Under the pieces are notes generated by a model that had not been told where the DNA came from, searched no databases, and saw only the letters and a program-made list of their open reading frames with translations. A stretch of 33,598 bases of DNA from REDI01 sp038123735. GTDB lineage: Bacteria; Myxococcota_A; UBA796; GCA-2862545. Below are positions 15,222-24,104 of this stretch, in pieces. Position numbers and translations under genes: made by a program. The stretch's first letter is position 1, and each line of letters opens with the position of its first letter. The stretch spans positions 1 through 33,598 of the forward strand of contig JAYPAP010000024.1 of the NCBI GenBank assembly GCA_038123735.1. Reading direction: 5' to 3'.

Positions 15222-16667
15222 TGCGGGGGCGGTCCAGCGATCCATGATGAGGGTGACGCTCGCATCACCAGCCACATTGACGGTTGTGCGCGCCATATCA
15301 AGCACCCTGTCTAGGCCCAAGACCAAGGCGAGCCCTTCCGCTGGTATGCCGACAGCGGTGAGCACCATCACCAGGGTCACCATGCCCGCCCCGGGAACAC
15401 CAGCGGTGCCGATCGAGGCTGTTGTCGCGGTGCCGATGATGGTGAGTTGCTCGACAAAACCAAGCTCAATTCCATAGGTTTGCGCGATAAATATCGCAGC
15501 TACTCCCTGGTAGATGGCAGTGCCGTCCATATTGATGGTCGCCCCGAGGGGCAGCACGAAGCCGGAGGTTGCTTCGTTGACGGCCAGGTTGCCATCCAGG
15601 CATCTCTTCGTGACGGGGAGCGTGGCCGCCGATGAGGACGTGGAAAACGCAACGAGGAGGGCTTCCCGCAGTGCGAGCAATACGGTCCATGGAGACCGTT
15701 TTGCGATTAGCCAAACGCCGAGACCGTAGGTAAAACCAACATGCACAACCAGAGCGAGGAGTACCACCAAGCAGTACGCGACCAGGGAAATGAGAATGTC
15801 GAAACCAGTGGTCCCTGCCACATGGAAGAGCAGCGCGCCCACGCCGAAGGGGGCCACCCGCATGACGAGGTCCACGATTTTCATCACCGTTTCGTTGATG
15901 GCATCGAATGTATTCGCGACACGGCTCTTCGCTGGTTCAGCGATCAAGGTAGACGCGATGCCGAAGATGGCTCCGAAGACGATGATGGGAATCAGGTCGC
16001 CGCTCGCGAGCGATGCGATGGGATTTGAGGGCACAAACCCAATGATAATCTCGGTCCAGGATCGACTCTCAACGGAGGAGATGGCGACCGAACCACTTGC
16101 CTTGAGCCCAGCGGCGGTGCTCTCCGAGAGCATCCGACCCGGGCCAATGAGGTTGGTCAACCCGAGGGCGATGCCGAGGGCGATGACCGTGGAGGTGATG
16201 AAGGCGCCAATGGTGCCGGCACCCAGAGTAGATAGGCGCCTTGGGTCGCCGATGTTGGCCAGGCCCACCACGATGGAGCAAAAGACGAGAGGGATGACCA
16301 CCATCTTCATGAGGTTCATGAAGAGCGCCCCCATCCAGTGGGTGGCTGAGACCAGGGTCTGGCCTAGGGAGTGCTCTCGGACCAAAAACGGGTCGTCGTT
16401 GGCAATGTAGGCTGTCTTTCGTGTGTTGGCGGCATCGACCCATTGGACTTCGGAGAACGCCCCGAGGGTGGCGGTAATGGATGCAGATTCAGGGATATTC
16501 GCGCGATCGACCGGGGTACCCGTTGAGTCGGGCTGGTTGACGAGATGACTACGGGCCGGATCAAGAACCGCCGTGTCAGGCGTCCAAAGCACACCCCTCG
16601 GGCCCACGAGGAGCCCGAGGACGACGCCGATGAGCATGGCGATGAGGATTTGCGTGTGCAGCTTCAT
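15192..16667 (-). CDS. Sodium/proton-dicarboxylate (acidic amino acid) symporter, SDF family
   Basis: This secondary transporter of the DctA/GltP/EAAT family takes up glutamate, aspartate or C4-dicarboxylates. The 491-residue protein has the family marks in order: a serine-rich hairpin HP1 (STSSSAATLP), the TM7 NMDGTA motif, HP2 with SIGTAGVPGAG, and TM8 DMARTTVNVAGD. The Arg in TM8 is at the site that binds the substrate side-chain carboxylate in GltPh, which favours acidic substrates. Between TM1 and TM2 there is an extra loop of roughly 85 residues (about 24-110). The start chosen is ATG 16667 (MKLHTQILIAM), which aligns with the family; an ATG at 16763 has a better ribosome site but would overlap gshB. 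The 3' end overlaps mnmE by 30 bases. Confidence 0.9.
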   Translation of the reverse strand: MKLHTQILIAMLIGVVLGLLVGPRGVLWTPDTAVLDPARSHLVNQPDSTGTPVDRANIPESASITATLGAFSEVQWVDAANTRKTAYIANDDPFLVREHSLGQTLVSATHWMGALFMNLMKMVVIPLVFCSIVVGLANIGDPRRLSTLGAGTIGAFITSTVIALGIALGLTNLIGPGRMLSESTAAGLKASGSVAISSVESRSWTEIIIGFVPSNPIASLASGDLIPIIVFGAIFGIASTLIAEPAKSRVANTFDAINETVMKIVDLVMRVAPFGVGALLFHVAGTTGFDILISLVAYCLVVLLALVVHVGFTYGLGVWLIAKRSPWTVLLALREALLVAFSTSSSAATLPVTKRCLDGNLAVNEATSGFVLPLGATINMDGTAIYQGVAAIFIAQTYGIELGFVEQLTIIGTATTASIGTAGVPGAGMVTLVMVLTAVGIPAEGLALVLGLDRVLDMARTTVNVAGDASVTLIMDRWTAPASLSDTEPGK

Positions 16668-16743
16668 GTCGCCGAGGGGGGTAACGCGGTATGAAGGGGG
16701 GGCTGTCGATTTGAATTCGTCTTTGTCGAACACTGGAGCAGGC

Positions 16744-17706
16744 GTGCGACACCTCTTCGTCATGGATCCTCTCGAAAAAATTCAGGTATCAGGCGATAGT
16801 ACGTATTCGGTGATGCTGGCGTGTCGGCAACGAGGGCACGACGTATGGATGTGTGAGCCCCGGGAGCTGTTCGCCCGCGAGGGGCGTGCCGGTGCGATTG
16901 CCCGAGCTGTAGACGTTCGGGAGGAAGCNNNNNNNNNNGCACCTCACTTTGTGACCGATATAGATGCGTCGGTTCAGTTGACCGACTTCGACGTCGTGTG
17001 GATGCGCAAAGACCCACCGTTCGATATGTCTTACATATTTGCGACGTACATCCTCGATATGGCGATGGATGATACGTTGGTCGTCAATGATCCCATCGGA
17101 CTAAAGCGATTCAACGAGAAGCTCTGGGCCATGCAATATGCCCACCTGCATCCACCGACGCTACTCTCTCGCAACCCGGCCCAGATCCTGGATTTTGTGC
17201 AGGAGCTTGGGGGCGACGTCATCATGAAGCCGTGGGACGGGAACGGGGGACGGGGCATCCTCAAGACGTCGGCTACAGACTTGAACGTACGATCGATTAT
17301 TGAGGTTCTCACCAAGGAACATACCGAGGCAATCCTCGTACAGCCCTTCCTGGAGGCCATCCGTCAGGGGGATAAGCGGATCATGCTCTTTGAGGGGGAG
17401 CCTGTCGGCGCGATGCTTAGGGTGCCGGCGGACAATGACTTTCGGGGAAATATGCACGTTGGGGCCCAGACGATCGCGGCTGAGCTCAGCGAGCGGGATC
17501 GTGAGATCTGTGCAGCCCTTGGACCTGCCCTGCGGGAACATGGGCAGATCTGGGCGGGTATCGATGTCATTGGCGAGTTTCTAACCGAGATCAACATCAC
17601 CTCTCCGACAGGCTTTCATGAGATCCGTCGCCTGACGGGGAAGGTTTTGGAACATGAGCTCGTTGATAGAGTCCAACGGATGGTAGCGGGGAGGGCACGA
17701 GGTTGA
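16744..17706 (+). CDS. gshB: Glutathione synthase
   Basis: GshB is an ATP-grasp ligase that joins glycine to gamma-glutamylcysteine. Matches to E. coli GshB run the full length: FVMDPLEKI at the start, WMRKDPPFDMSYIFATYILD, MKPWDGNGGRGI in the ATP-grasp region, GDKRIMLFEGEPVGAMLRVP, and IGEFLTEINITSPTGF at the metal and nucleotide site. The start is GTG at 16744, six codons before MDP, as in E. coli (MIKLGIVMDP), with GGAG five bases upstream. The ten Ns at 16929-16938 are in frame. If they are collapsed on the shared GC the protein is 316 residues, the same as E. coli GshB. gshA is not in the window. The stop overlaps the next start in a TTGA arrangement. Confidence 0.95.
   Translation: MRHLFVMDPLEKIQVSGDSTYSVMLACRQRGHDVWMCEPRELFAREGRAGAIARAVDVREEXXXXAPHFVTDIDASVQLTDFDVVWMRKDPPFDMSYIFATYILDMAMDDTLVVNDPIGLKRFNEKLWAMQYAHLHPPTLLSRNPAQILDFVQELGGDVIMKPWDGNGGRGILKTSATDLNVRSIIEVLTKEHTEAILVQPFLEAIRQGDKRIMLFEGEPVGAMLRVPADNDFRGNMHVGAQTIAAELSERDREICAALGPALREHGQIWAGIDVIGEFLTEINITSPTGFHEIRRLTGKVLEHELVDRVQRMVAGRARG
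16929..16938. other. Assembly gap of ten Ns inside gshB, probably spurious
   Basis: The bases before the gap end in GC and those after begin with GC. Joining them removes 12 bases, keeps frame (VREE-APHFV) and gives the normal spacing between this segment and the MRKDPPFD block of GshB. Confidence 0.75.
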
Positions 17707-18947
17707 AGACGATCCGATTTGGGGTGGCCTTGTGGATTGGCCTTGGTGCTGGGCCGGCCTTTGGGCAAGAGTCCGCAACGGAAGAAGATGGCTATGAAGG
17801 GATTACTACCGGTGGTTTGCCTGCCATGTCCAATATGCCGGGAGATGCGTCATTTATGGGGCCGGTACTCGTGCCAGCCGATGCGCTCGTCTCTGCTGGG
17901 GCGGCGGCGCTGGAGCTTGAGGAGGACTACGTCCGCGGAACCCGGGATGGGTTCGCCATGGTATTTCGCAGAGAGTATAAGCAAGCGCGAAAGCACTTTG
18001 TGGCGCTAGACCAGCGGTACCCTGGCACCGGCATTTCGGGCAGTGTCGATGCGCTCGTGTGGCAGGCATTGATGCTCGAGAACTTCGACTTTCGCTACGA
18101 TAAGCAGTACCAGGTAGCAAATAAAAAGGCAGTTGCGGACCTAAAAAAGGCGCTTCAAGAGCCGAAGCATCAGGCCTGGGAGCACTTCCAGCTCGCGGGT
18201 CTGATGGGGGTGGAGGCCATTCACCAGATCCGCCAAGGGACCTTTTTGCCCGCACTCAGTCGAGCGTTTGAGGCCATGGACCACGTGCAGGCGGCAGGTG
18301 AGGCGTCGCCAGACTTCGTAGATCTGCAGATTGCCGAGGGAATGTACAATTATTGGCGAACGGTGGTGACGAAGTCGAGCAGCATGCTGCCTGACTTTGG
18401 GGATCATCGCGCCGAGGGAATCAGTCAGATTCAGACCGTGGAGCGAGAAGGGTTCTTCTTACAGGCCCCGGCGACGCTGGCCCTGGCGTTTTCATGGTTG
18501 GAAGAACGTCAGTACGCCAAGGCGGAGAGCGCTGCGATGCGGAACCGGGCGTTGTACCCGAATAATGTGATTAACAACCTGCTGTTAGGGCAGTCTCAGC
18601 TCTACCAACGAAAATACGATGCGGCTCGGTCTTCGTTTCAGGACGTTCTCAAGGCGTCTCCCCAAAACAACCGCGCCGTCTATTATCTGGGGCTCACGGA
18701 TCTGCGGCAGCGACGGCTCGGCGACGCAGCGGCGCAGTTCGAGAAGTACCTCGCAGCGGATCACCTGGAAGATTGGCAGCGAGCCAGCGCGCTCTATCGG
18801 TTGGGCCAGGTCCGATATCGCCAGAAACGCTACTCAGACGCGGCCGAACATTATGCTGCAGCGATCAAAACGAATGGGCATAAGCCGAGCAAAGCCGCGC
18901 TCAATCAGATGAAGGCGCGGCGAAAGCAGGGGAAGATTGACTTCTAG
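17703..18947 (+). CDS. Exported tetratricopeptide-repeat protein
   Basis: The 414-residue protein begins with a signal peptide (basic KTIR, hydrophobic FGVALWIGLGAG, then PAFG-QE as a likely cleavage site around residue 21), so it should be periplasmic or outer-membrane associated. A Gly/Met/Pro-rich stretch precedes a helical body. The C-terminal half shows TPR units: ALAFSWLEERQYAKAESAAM, LLLGQSQLYQRKYDAARSSF, YLGLTDLRQRRLGDAAAQFE and LYRLGQVRYRQKRYSDAAEH. No enzymatic motif is visible. The start is TTG at 17703, overlapping the gshB stop, so it is probably coupled to gshB although the roles look unrelated. The convergent LysM gene ends six bases downstream. Confidence 0.8.
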   Translation: MKTIRFGVALWIGLGAGPAFGQESATEEDGYEGITTGGLPAMSNMPGDASFMGPVLVPADALVSAGAAALELEEDYVRGTRDGFAMVFRREYKQARKHFVALDQRYPGTGISGSVDALVWQALMLENFDFRYDKQYQVANKKAVADLKKALQEPKHQAWEHFQLAGLMGVEAIHQIRQGTFLPALSRAFEAMDHVQAAGEASPDFVDLQIAEGMYNYWRTVVTKSSSMLPDFGDHRAEGISQIQTVEREGFFLQAPATLALAFSWLEERQYAKAESAAMRNRALYPNNVINNLLLGQSQLYQRKYDAARSSFQDVLKASPQNNRAVYYLGLTDLRQRRLGDAAAQFEKYLAADHLEDWQRASALYRLGQVRYRQKRYSDAAEHYAAAIKTNGHKPSKAALNQMKARRKQGKIDF

Positions 18948-18953
18948 GGTCGA

Positions 18954-20072
18954 TTACTCGACGGCAGGGATCTTGAGCTTCATTCCGATCTGCAGGTCGG
19001 CCCTGCCTTTCAGCGTTGAGGCGTTACCCTTGAGGACGGCGTTGGCCAGCCCTGCATCCCCATAGTAGCGATAGGCGATAGAAGAGAGGCTATCCCCGCT
19101 GGAGACGGTGTGGGATGTGCCCTTGGTGCGCGCGAGGACCTTGACGCGACTCACATCCACGGTCCCGATTCCACCGACTGCACCCACGAGCTCCTCCGCC
19201 TTCTTGCGTTGAAGGTGGATGTCTACGACCCCGGATAGGGTGGCTTTGCCCTTAGACACACTCACCTGGAGAGAGGTACCGTCGAGGGTGGGGGCCTCGG
19301 CGAGCGCGGTAGCGGCCTCAGTGGCGGCGAGGGTGGCGGCGTTTTGTAGCGTTTCGGCGGTGGGTTGGGTCTCTGTAGCCGCTGCGGTTGAAGTCGGCTC
19401 GGTGGTGACCAGCGGCGCCTCGGTGGGAAGCGCTTGGGTTGTGGGCGCTTCGGTGACCGGGGCGGTCTCGGAGGCAGTGAATGCTCCAACGGCAGAGACG
19501 GCGAGATTCGCGAGGATGAAGATGCCGCATACCGCCGAGACCCCGGTGGTGAACCAAGCCCATCCGCGAACCTCTTGGGTCAGGTCGTGGACGCGGCCCG
19601 TCAGGCGTGCATTTTCGCTGCGGAGACGACGCGCTTCTTGGCGCAACGCTTGCGCCTCGCCGTGGCTGGCTCGGTCGTTTTCGGTGGAGTCGGTGTCGGC
19701 GCCGGCGCGCAGGTGCTCTTCAACCGCACCGCGAAGGGTCATGGGAACGGTTGCGCCTGCGCTGCGAGCGGCATCAAGGCTCACGAGGGCCTTCGTCCAC
19801 TCTTGGCGCGCCACATGGACTTTGGCCGCCAAGAGGTGACCGTCCCCATCGTGTGGGTCGAGGCAGAGCAACATCCGAAGGCGCTCGAGGGCTGCCTCAT
19901 GCTCGCCTTGCGCGGCCAGAGAAAGCGCCTCATTGTAAAGCTCGCTCGGTGCATCTAGCCCAACGGACTCGGCAGCTTTCTTGAGCGCTGCTGTGACGCC
20001 GCCGGGGCCGGGCGGTTGGTTGGAGTGAGAGCTACGCGAAGACTCGTCGAATCGGACGGGCTGAGCGGTCAT
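18954..20072 (-). CDS. Single-pass envelope protein with TPR, BON and LysM domains
   Basis: The 372-residue protein has a clear bipartite plan. Residues 40-125 form helical TPR-like repeats (SELYNEALSLAAQGEHEAAL, HVARQEWTKALVSLDAARS). Residues 135-168 are a charged coiled-coil-like helix (RQEARRLRSENARL). Residues 172-197 are one membrane span. Residues 200-262 are a low-complexity Thr/Ala/Pro/Glu linker. Residues 264-314 resemble a BON domain (GKATLSGVVDIHLQRKKAEE). Residues 319-369 are a LysM domain (SHTVSSGDSLSSIAYRYYGD ... QIGMKLKIP) expected to bind peptidoglycan. The likely topology is TPR inside and BON-LysM in the periplasm. I cannot assign a pathway. A good promoter lies upstream; ATG 20072 has only a weak ribosome site. 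Confidence 0.85.
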   Translation of the reverse strand: MTAQPVRFDESSRSSHSNQPPGPGGVTAALKKAAESVGLDAPSELYNEALSLAAQGEHEAALERLRMLLCLDPHDGDGHLLAAKVHVARQEWTKALVSLDAARSAGATVPMTLRGAVEEHLRAGADTDSTENDRASHGEAQALRQEARRLRSENARLTGRVHDLTQEVRGWAWFTTGVSAVCGIFILANLAVSAVGAFTASETAPVTEAPTTQALPTEAPLVTTEPTSTAAATETQPTAETLQNAATLAATEAATALAEAPTLDGTSLQVSVSKGKATLSGVVDIHLQRKKAEELVGAVGGIGTVDVSRVKVLARTKGTSHTVSSGDSLSSIAYRYYGDAGLANAVLKGNASTLKGRADLQIGMKLKIPAVE

Positions 20073-20127
20073 GACATCACCGAGGCGGGGGAGGAGTGGG
20101 GGGCGCAGGAGCGCGAGGAGGGACTTT

Positions 20128-20155
20128 AGTATACCACACTGAAAGCGCCGGGCAA
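20128..20155 (-). promoter_or_regulatory. Promoter for the TPR-BON-LysM gene
   Basis: On the minus strand a -35-like TTGCCC (20150-20155) is followed by a 16-base spacer and a -10 TATACT (20128-20133), about 56 bases before the start codon. Both hexamers resemble a housekeeping sigma-factor promoter. Confidence 0.6.
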
Positions 20156-20230
20156 CCCACGCCTTGCGCTTCCTCGGCGGGAATTGGGTCAGCTACGCGG
20201 GCATCACCCCCGTCGGCGGTATAGTGAGGG

Positions 20231-20249
20231 GCGTCCCCGGAAGGGGCGC
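20231..20249 (+). other. GGAA-loop hairpin in the 5' leader of the uracil methyltransferase gene
   Basis: GCG-T-CCCC, loop GGAA, GGGG-CGC form a seven-pair stem with one bulged T and a GNRA-type tetraloop. A TATAGT at 20220-20225 could be the -10, which would place the hairpin at the very 5' end of the transcript. A short TCTTT follows, too short for a confident terminator. Confidence 0.45.
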
Positions 20250-20268
20250 TCTTTAGAGGTCATGTGCG

Positions 20269-21690
20269 ATGAATGATGATGTGGTCGTCACTCCGCGGGA
20301 GTGGAATGATAGGGGAGAAGCTGTCGTTTATGCGCCTTCGGGCAAGCCGCTTCTCGTGCACGGGGGCATTCCCGGAGAGACGGCTACGGCATGGATCCAG
20401 GTCCGGGGGCAGAACCAGTCCCTCGCGCTGTGGCGGCATGCCCAAAATCCATCGCCAAGTCGCGTTGACCCACCTTGTGACAAGGTGACGGCGTGCGGCG
20501 GTTGTCCGCTTCTCCATGTCGATGCTGCGGGGCAGTGGCTGGCCCGCGAGGGATTGGTGCGCCGCGCCCTCGATGCACATGGATTGGAGGACGTGTCGAT
20601 TTCAGGTCGGATAGACGGTGAAGATGGTGACCTTGGATATCGGCATGTGGTCAAGCTTGGAGCTGGATATAGCGACCAAGGAAGCGTGCGAATGGGAGCG
20701 TGGGGTCGACGCACCCGCACCATCGTTCCGATTCCGAAGTGCCCGGTCACAACGGACGGCATTCGGCGCGTGATGTCGGCGCTCGCCCACCATGTGATCC
20801 AACAGGATATTCGGCCTTACGAGCCGCAAACTGAGTCCGGGATCCTCCGGTCGGCAGTCATTCGTGAGTCACGGACCACCGGGGAGATCCTCGTGACGCT
20901 GGTGGTTGCCAAGCGGATCCGTCAGCTGGTGGAGCTCGCGGAGGCGGTCGCTCAAGATGTGTCTGAGGTGGTTGGCGTCTGGGCCCATATCAACCAAGAC
21001 CCAGGAAATAACATCTTTACGCGGGATGAATGGGGTGCGGTGAAGGTCTCTCCCCTCGTCGGAAAAGCATGGATCGAAGAGACGGTTGACGAGGTGTCGT
21101 ACCGGATGGGTCCCGGCGATTTCTTCCAGACCAACCCAGCGGTGGCCGATGTGCTGTATCGTCGCGTCTTCGAGCGCCTCGATCTCCAGAAAGGCCGGGC
21201 GGTCGTCGATTTGTACTGCGGCGTAGGCGGTATGGCGCTGCAGGCGGCACGGAAGACGGGCTGGGCCTTGGGCGTGGAGGCGGTTGAGGGTGCGGTGGAT
21301 CATGCCCGGGAGAGCGCAAAGCGCAATGGCATCGCTGCTGAGTTCATTTGTGAGGATGTATTCCACGCCATACCCGACGTTGAAAAGCGGCTTGCAGGCC
21401 GTCGTCCGGTGGTGATGGTCAATCCGGCACGGCGGGGTCTCGAAGACGGGGTCATCGAAGCCATTCATCGATTGAACCCGGTGAAGATCGCCTATGTTTC
21501 CTGCAATCCTGCTGCGCTCGCACGGGACTTGACCGCGTTTCGGGCGTTGGGGTACGCGGTCGAGGATCTCGATCTATTTAATATGTTCCCGAACACTCCG
21601 CATGTGGAGTCCGTAGCGATCCTCCACGGCGCCCCGGATGATACGAAGTCACGTCGGGCCCCGCAGCGCCGCGTCGTCAGAAAAGGATAG
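20269..21690 (+). CDS. RNA uracil-5-methyltransferase, RlmC/RlmD/TrmA family with Fe-S site
   Basis: This SAM-dependent enzyme makes 5-methyluridine in 23S rRNA or tRNA. The 473-residue protein has an N-terminal OB/TRAM-like region (DRGEAVVYAPSGKPLLVHGGIPGE, split across residues 14-37). An iron-sulphur cluster site is built from Cys70, Cys76, Cys79 (CDKVTACGGC) and Cys158 (PKCPV). The SAM motif is VVDLYCGVGG near 312-321, and VNPARRGL stands for the DPPRxG motif. The nucleophile is Cys412 in YVSCNP, with the general-base region NTPHVESVA. The Fe-S ligands favour RlmC/RlmD/RlmCD over TrmA; the exact target base cannot be told. ATG 20269 has AGAGGT about eight bases upstream. The RND gene starts five bases after the stop. 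Confidence 0.88.
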   Translation: MNDDVVVTPREWNDRGEAVVYAPSGKPLLVHGGIPGETATAWIQVRGQNQSLALWRHAQNPSPSRVDPPCDKVTACGGCPLLHVDAAGQWLAREGLVRRALDAHGLEDVSISGRIDGEDGDLGYRHVVKLGAGYSDQGSVRMGAWGRRTRTIVPIPKCPVTTDGIRRVMSALAHHVIQQDIRPYEPQTESGILRSAVIRESRTTGEILVTLVVAKRIRQLVELAEAVAQDVSEVVGVWAHINQDPGNNIFTRDEWGAVKVSPLVGKAWIEETVDEVSYRMGPGDFFQTNPAVADVLYRRVFERLDLQKGRAVVDLYCGVGGMALQAARKTGWALGVEAVEGAVDHARESAKRNGIAAEFICEDVFHAIPDVEKRLAGRRPVVMVNPARRGLEDGVIEAIHRLNPVKIAYVSCNPAALARDLTAFRALGYAVEDLDLFNMFPNTPHVESVAILHGAPDDTKSRRAPQRRVVRKG

Positions 21691-21695
21691 GCCTA

Positions 21696-24104
21696 ATGAT
21701 TTTTCGTGGCTCACTTGGCCCGTATGCATGGCTGGCCCGGTTTTCTCGAACGAATAAGTGGTGGGTTCTGGCAGTCACCCTGGTGGTGACGGTGGCTGCT
21801 GGAGTGGTCGGGCTGCCGCCGGCGGTGAATAACGATATCCTCGCGATGATGCCGGATGATGATCCGGTGATTGAGGCGAGTAAAGCCTTGAATGAAGAGG
21901 GCGGCGTTGGCCTGCTAACGATCGGTCTCGTGGACGAAGGCGCTACCGAAGAGGGTTCGGAGAAGCTCGGCGAATATGCCGAAAAGCTGGCCGGAGTCCT
22001 CGAGAAAGAGCTCCCTGATATCGACTTTGTGTTTCACAAGATCGATAACGATCTCGCATACCGCCTCGGATTATTTCAGCTCGATCCGGATGATGTCCGA
22101 ACATTGACCTCACGGCTTCGAGGGGCGGTGGCGCTTGGGCCGGCCCTCAATCCACTCGTGGCACAGCGCCTACTCGATATGGGCGAGACAACTGAACGAT
22201 TGGCGCAAGCACAGGATGCTTCTCTCATCGGTAAAGATGGCCGGACCCGGCGGATCGTCGTGAGAACGACCCGGCCCGCACAAGACAAGAAGTGGGTTGA
22301 AGGCTGGTATCCGAAGCTGGAGAAAATTCTGGAAGACAATCCAGCCGATGATGAGGCGATCCATATCGCTTGGCTCGGTGGGCCCCACCGCCATATTGTT
22401 GAGGATACGCGTACGATCGGGCGGGACCTGGGGTGGACGACCTTCGTGGCGGCGGGCTTGGTGTTGCTGATCATTGCGCTCGCGTTCCGCGACCTGCGGG
22501 CGATTGTCATCGTGTTTTCCCCGATTCTTATCGCCAATGTCTGGACGCTGGGCATTTTGGCCTTGGTGGTTGGGCACCTCAACACCTTCACCTCGGCCGG
22601 TGTCCCGATCCTGATCGGGCTCGGGATCGACTTTGCAATTCACTTATACGGTCGGTACCGTGAGCTTCGAGATGCAGGGGCGGATCAGGGTGAAGCATTG
22701 GAGCGGGGGTGGACGCTGACCGGCCCGCCGAGCGTGACCGCGGGATTGACGTCTGCGGGCGGATTTCTTGCGCTCGTCGCGGCTGCCTTTCAAGGGTTCG
22801 CCCAGATTGGCATCATGCTCGCGTTTGGGATCCTGGCCTGTTTGGTGGCGATGTTGGTCCTACTACCGGCGTTGATCGCCATCATTGAACCCAAGGAACG
22901 AAAGGGCAAGCCGCTCATTGGGGCGAACCTAGTGAGCTCAACGCCTTCCTCGGCGTCGTACCAATTGGCGCCTCCCGGGTTGATGGTCGCGGTGCTCGTC
23001 ACCGGAGTGATGGCGGCGGTATCGCTTCCGAGACTTCAGTTCGACTACGACATGTCCAGCATGCGAGCTGAAGGAAGCGGGTATGAGGAACTCTCCGAGG
23101 TGGAACGAGAGTTGGCCGAGGGAAGTTTTGCACCGATGGTCGTCTCTTATGACACGAAGCAAGCGCTTCGGGGAGCGCAGGAGCGGTTCGAACGCAAGCG
23201 TGATGTGGGAGATCTACCATTCGTCGGAGAGGTTTTATCGGTAGAAAACCTGATTCCAAGCGATGGAAACCGTCGTCTCGAAGAGTTGCTCGAGCTGGTC
23301 AAAGTGATGCGGGAGCCCAATGTGCGGTACGTGCACTCCAGCCCAGCCCGGCCCATTATCGAGGCTTTAATGCCGCTTCGGGAGATGAAGCTCAGCGTGC
23401 CGACGAAGGAAGACCTTCCCAAGGGCCTCTACGCGTTGGCTGGCGGGCACGAGAGCGACCATCGTCTCCTGGTCTTTCCGGATGGAAACGTGTGGGACAT
23501 GCGGAACGCGTTGAAGATGCTCCACGGGGTGCGCGGCGTGGCTGGCGAAGATCGCGTGGCTGGCCCGGTAGCGGTGCAGGGGCTTGCGTACGAATATACG
23601 CAGCGAGACTTCATTGTCGTGGGGACGTTGGCCCTGGTACTCGTCTCGCTGCTGGCGTTGATCGACCTGAAAAAGCCACTCTTTTGGCTCGGGGCGGTCG
23701 GAACGCTGATCGCGGGCATGGCTTGGGCAGGCGTGGTGCTCTCTTGGATTGGGCTTCGCCTCAGTATCGTCAACGTCATCGGGATCCCGATCCTCCTTGG
23801 CATCGGCGTGGACGTGGTCATTCACCTGCTGCACCGACTCCAAGAGGAAGGCCCGGGTGGTGTCCGCCGCGCGTGGATGACGACCGGGGTGGCGGCGCTC
23901 GTCAGCACCAGTACAACCGTAGCAAGCTTTGGCGCGCTTCTCTTGGCGAGCTCGAGGGGCATCCAATCGCTCGGGCTGCTGGTGGTCGTAGGTCTGACGA
24001 CCATCACCTTGATCGGAGCCATGTTCCTGCCGCTGGCATGGGCAGCAGGGTGGCGGATCACCGGTCAAGCACCCGCTCAGAAGATGGATGAGAAGCAGGA
24101 CTAA
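21696..24104 (+). CDS. RND/MMPL-superfamily exporter
   Basis: The 802-residue protein shows the duplicated RND plan. TM1 is at about 22-42. A periplasmic domain follows (about 45-245), then five spans (about 247-395) and a linker. TM7 is near 428-446, a second periplasmic domain spans 450-637, and the last five spans are near 638-785. Each half carries the proton-relay type motif: GLGIDFAIHLYGR (Asp312) and GIGVDVVIHLLHR (Asp706). The periplasmic domains are shorter than in AcrB-type pumps, which fits MMPL or HpnN-like exporters of lipids or hydrophobic compounds. No adaptor or outer-membrane channel gene is adjacent. ATG 21696 is five bases after the methyltransferase stop, suggesting one transcript. 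The 3' end overlaps nadK by four bases. Confidence 0.87.
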   Translation: MIFRGSLGPYAWLARFSRTNKWWVLAVTLVVTVAAGVVGLPPAVNNDILAMMPDDDPVIEASKALNEEGGVGLLTIGLVDEGATEEGSEKLGEYAEKLAGVLEKELPDIDFVFHKIDNDLAYRLGLFQLDPDDVRTLTSRLRGAVALGPALNPLVAQRLLDMGETTERLAQAQDASLIGKDGRTRRIVVRTTRPAQDKKWVEGWYPKLEKILEDNPADDEAIHIAWLGGPHRHIVEDTRTIGRDLGWTTFVAAGLVLLIIALAFRDLRAIVIVFSPILIANVWTLGILALVVGHLNTFTSAGVPILIGLGIDFAIHLYGRYRELRDAGADQGEALERGWTLTGPPSVTAGLTSAGGFLALVAAAFQGFAQIGIMLAFGILACLVAMLVLLPALIAIIEPKERKGKPLIGANLVSSTPSSASYQLAPPGLMVAVLVTGVMAAVSLPRLQFDYDMSSMRAEGSGYEELSEVERELAEGSFAPMVVSYDTKQALRGAQERFERKRDVGDLPFVGEVLSVENLIPSDGNRRLEELLELVKVMREPNVRYVHSSPARPIIEALMPLREMKLSVPTKEDLPKGLYALAGGHESDHRLLVFPDGNVWDMRNALKMLHGVRGVAGEDRVAGPVAVQGLAYEYTQRDFIVVGTLALVLVSLLALIDLKKPLFWLGAVGTLIAGMAWAGVVLSWIGLRLSIVNVIGIPILLGIGVDVVIHLLHRLQEEGPGGVRRAWMTTGVAALVSTSTTVASFGALLLASSRGIQSLGLLVVVGLTTITLIGAMFLPLAWAAGWRITGQAPAQKMDEKQD

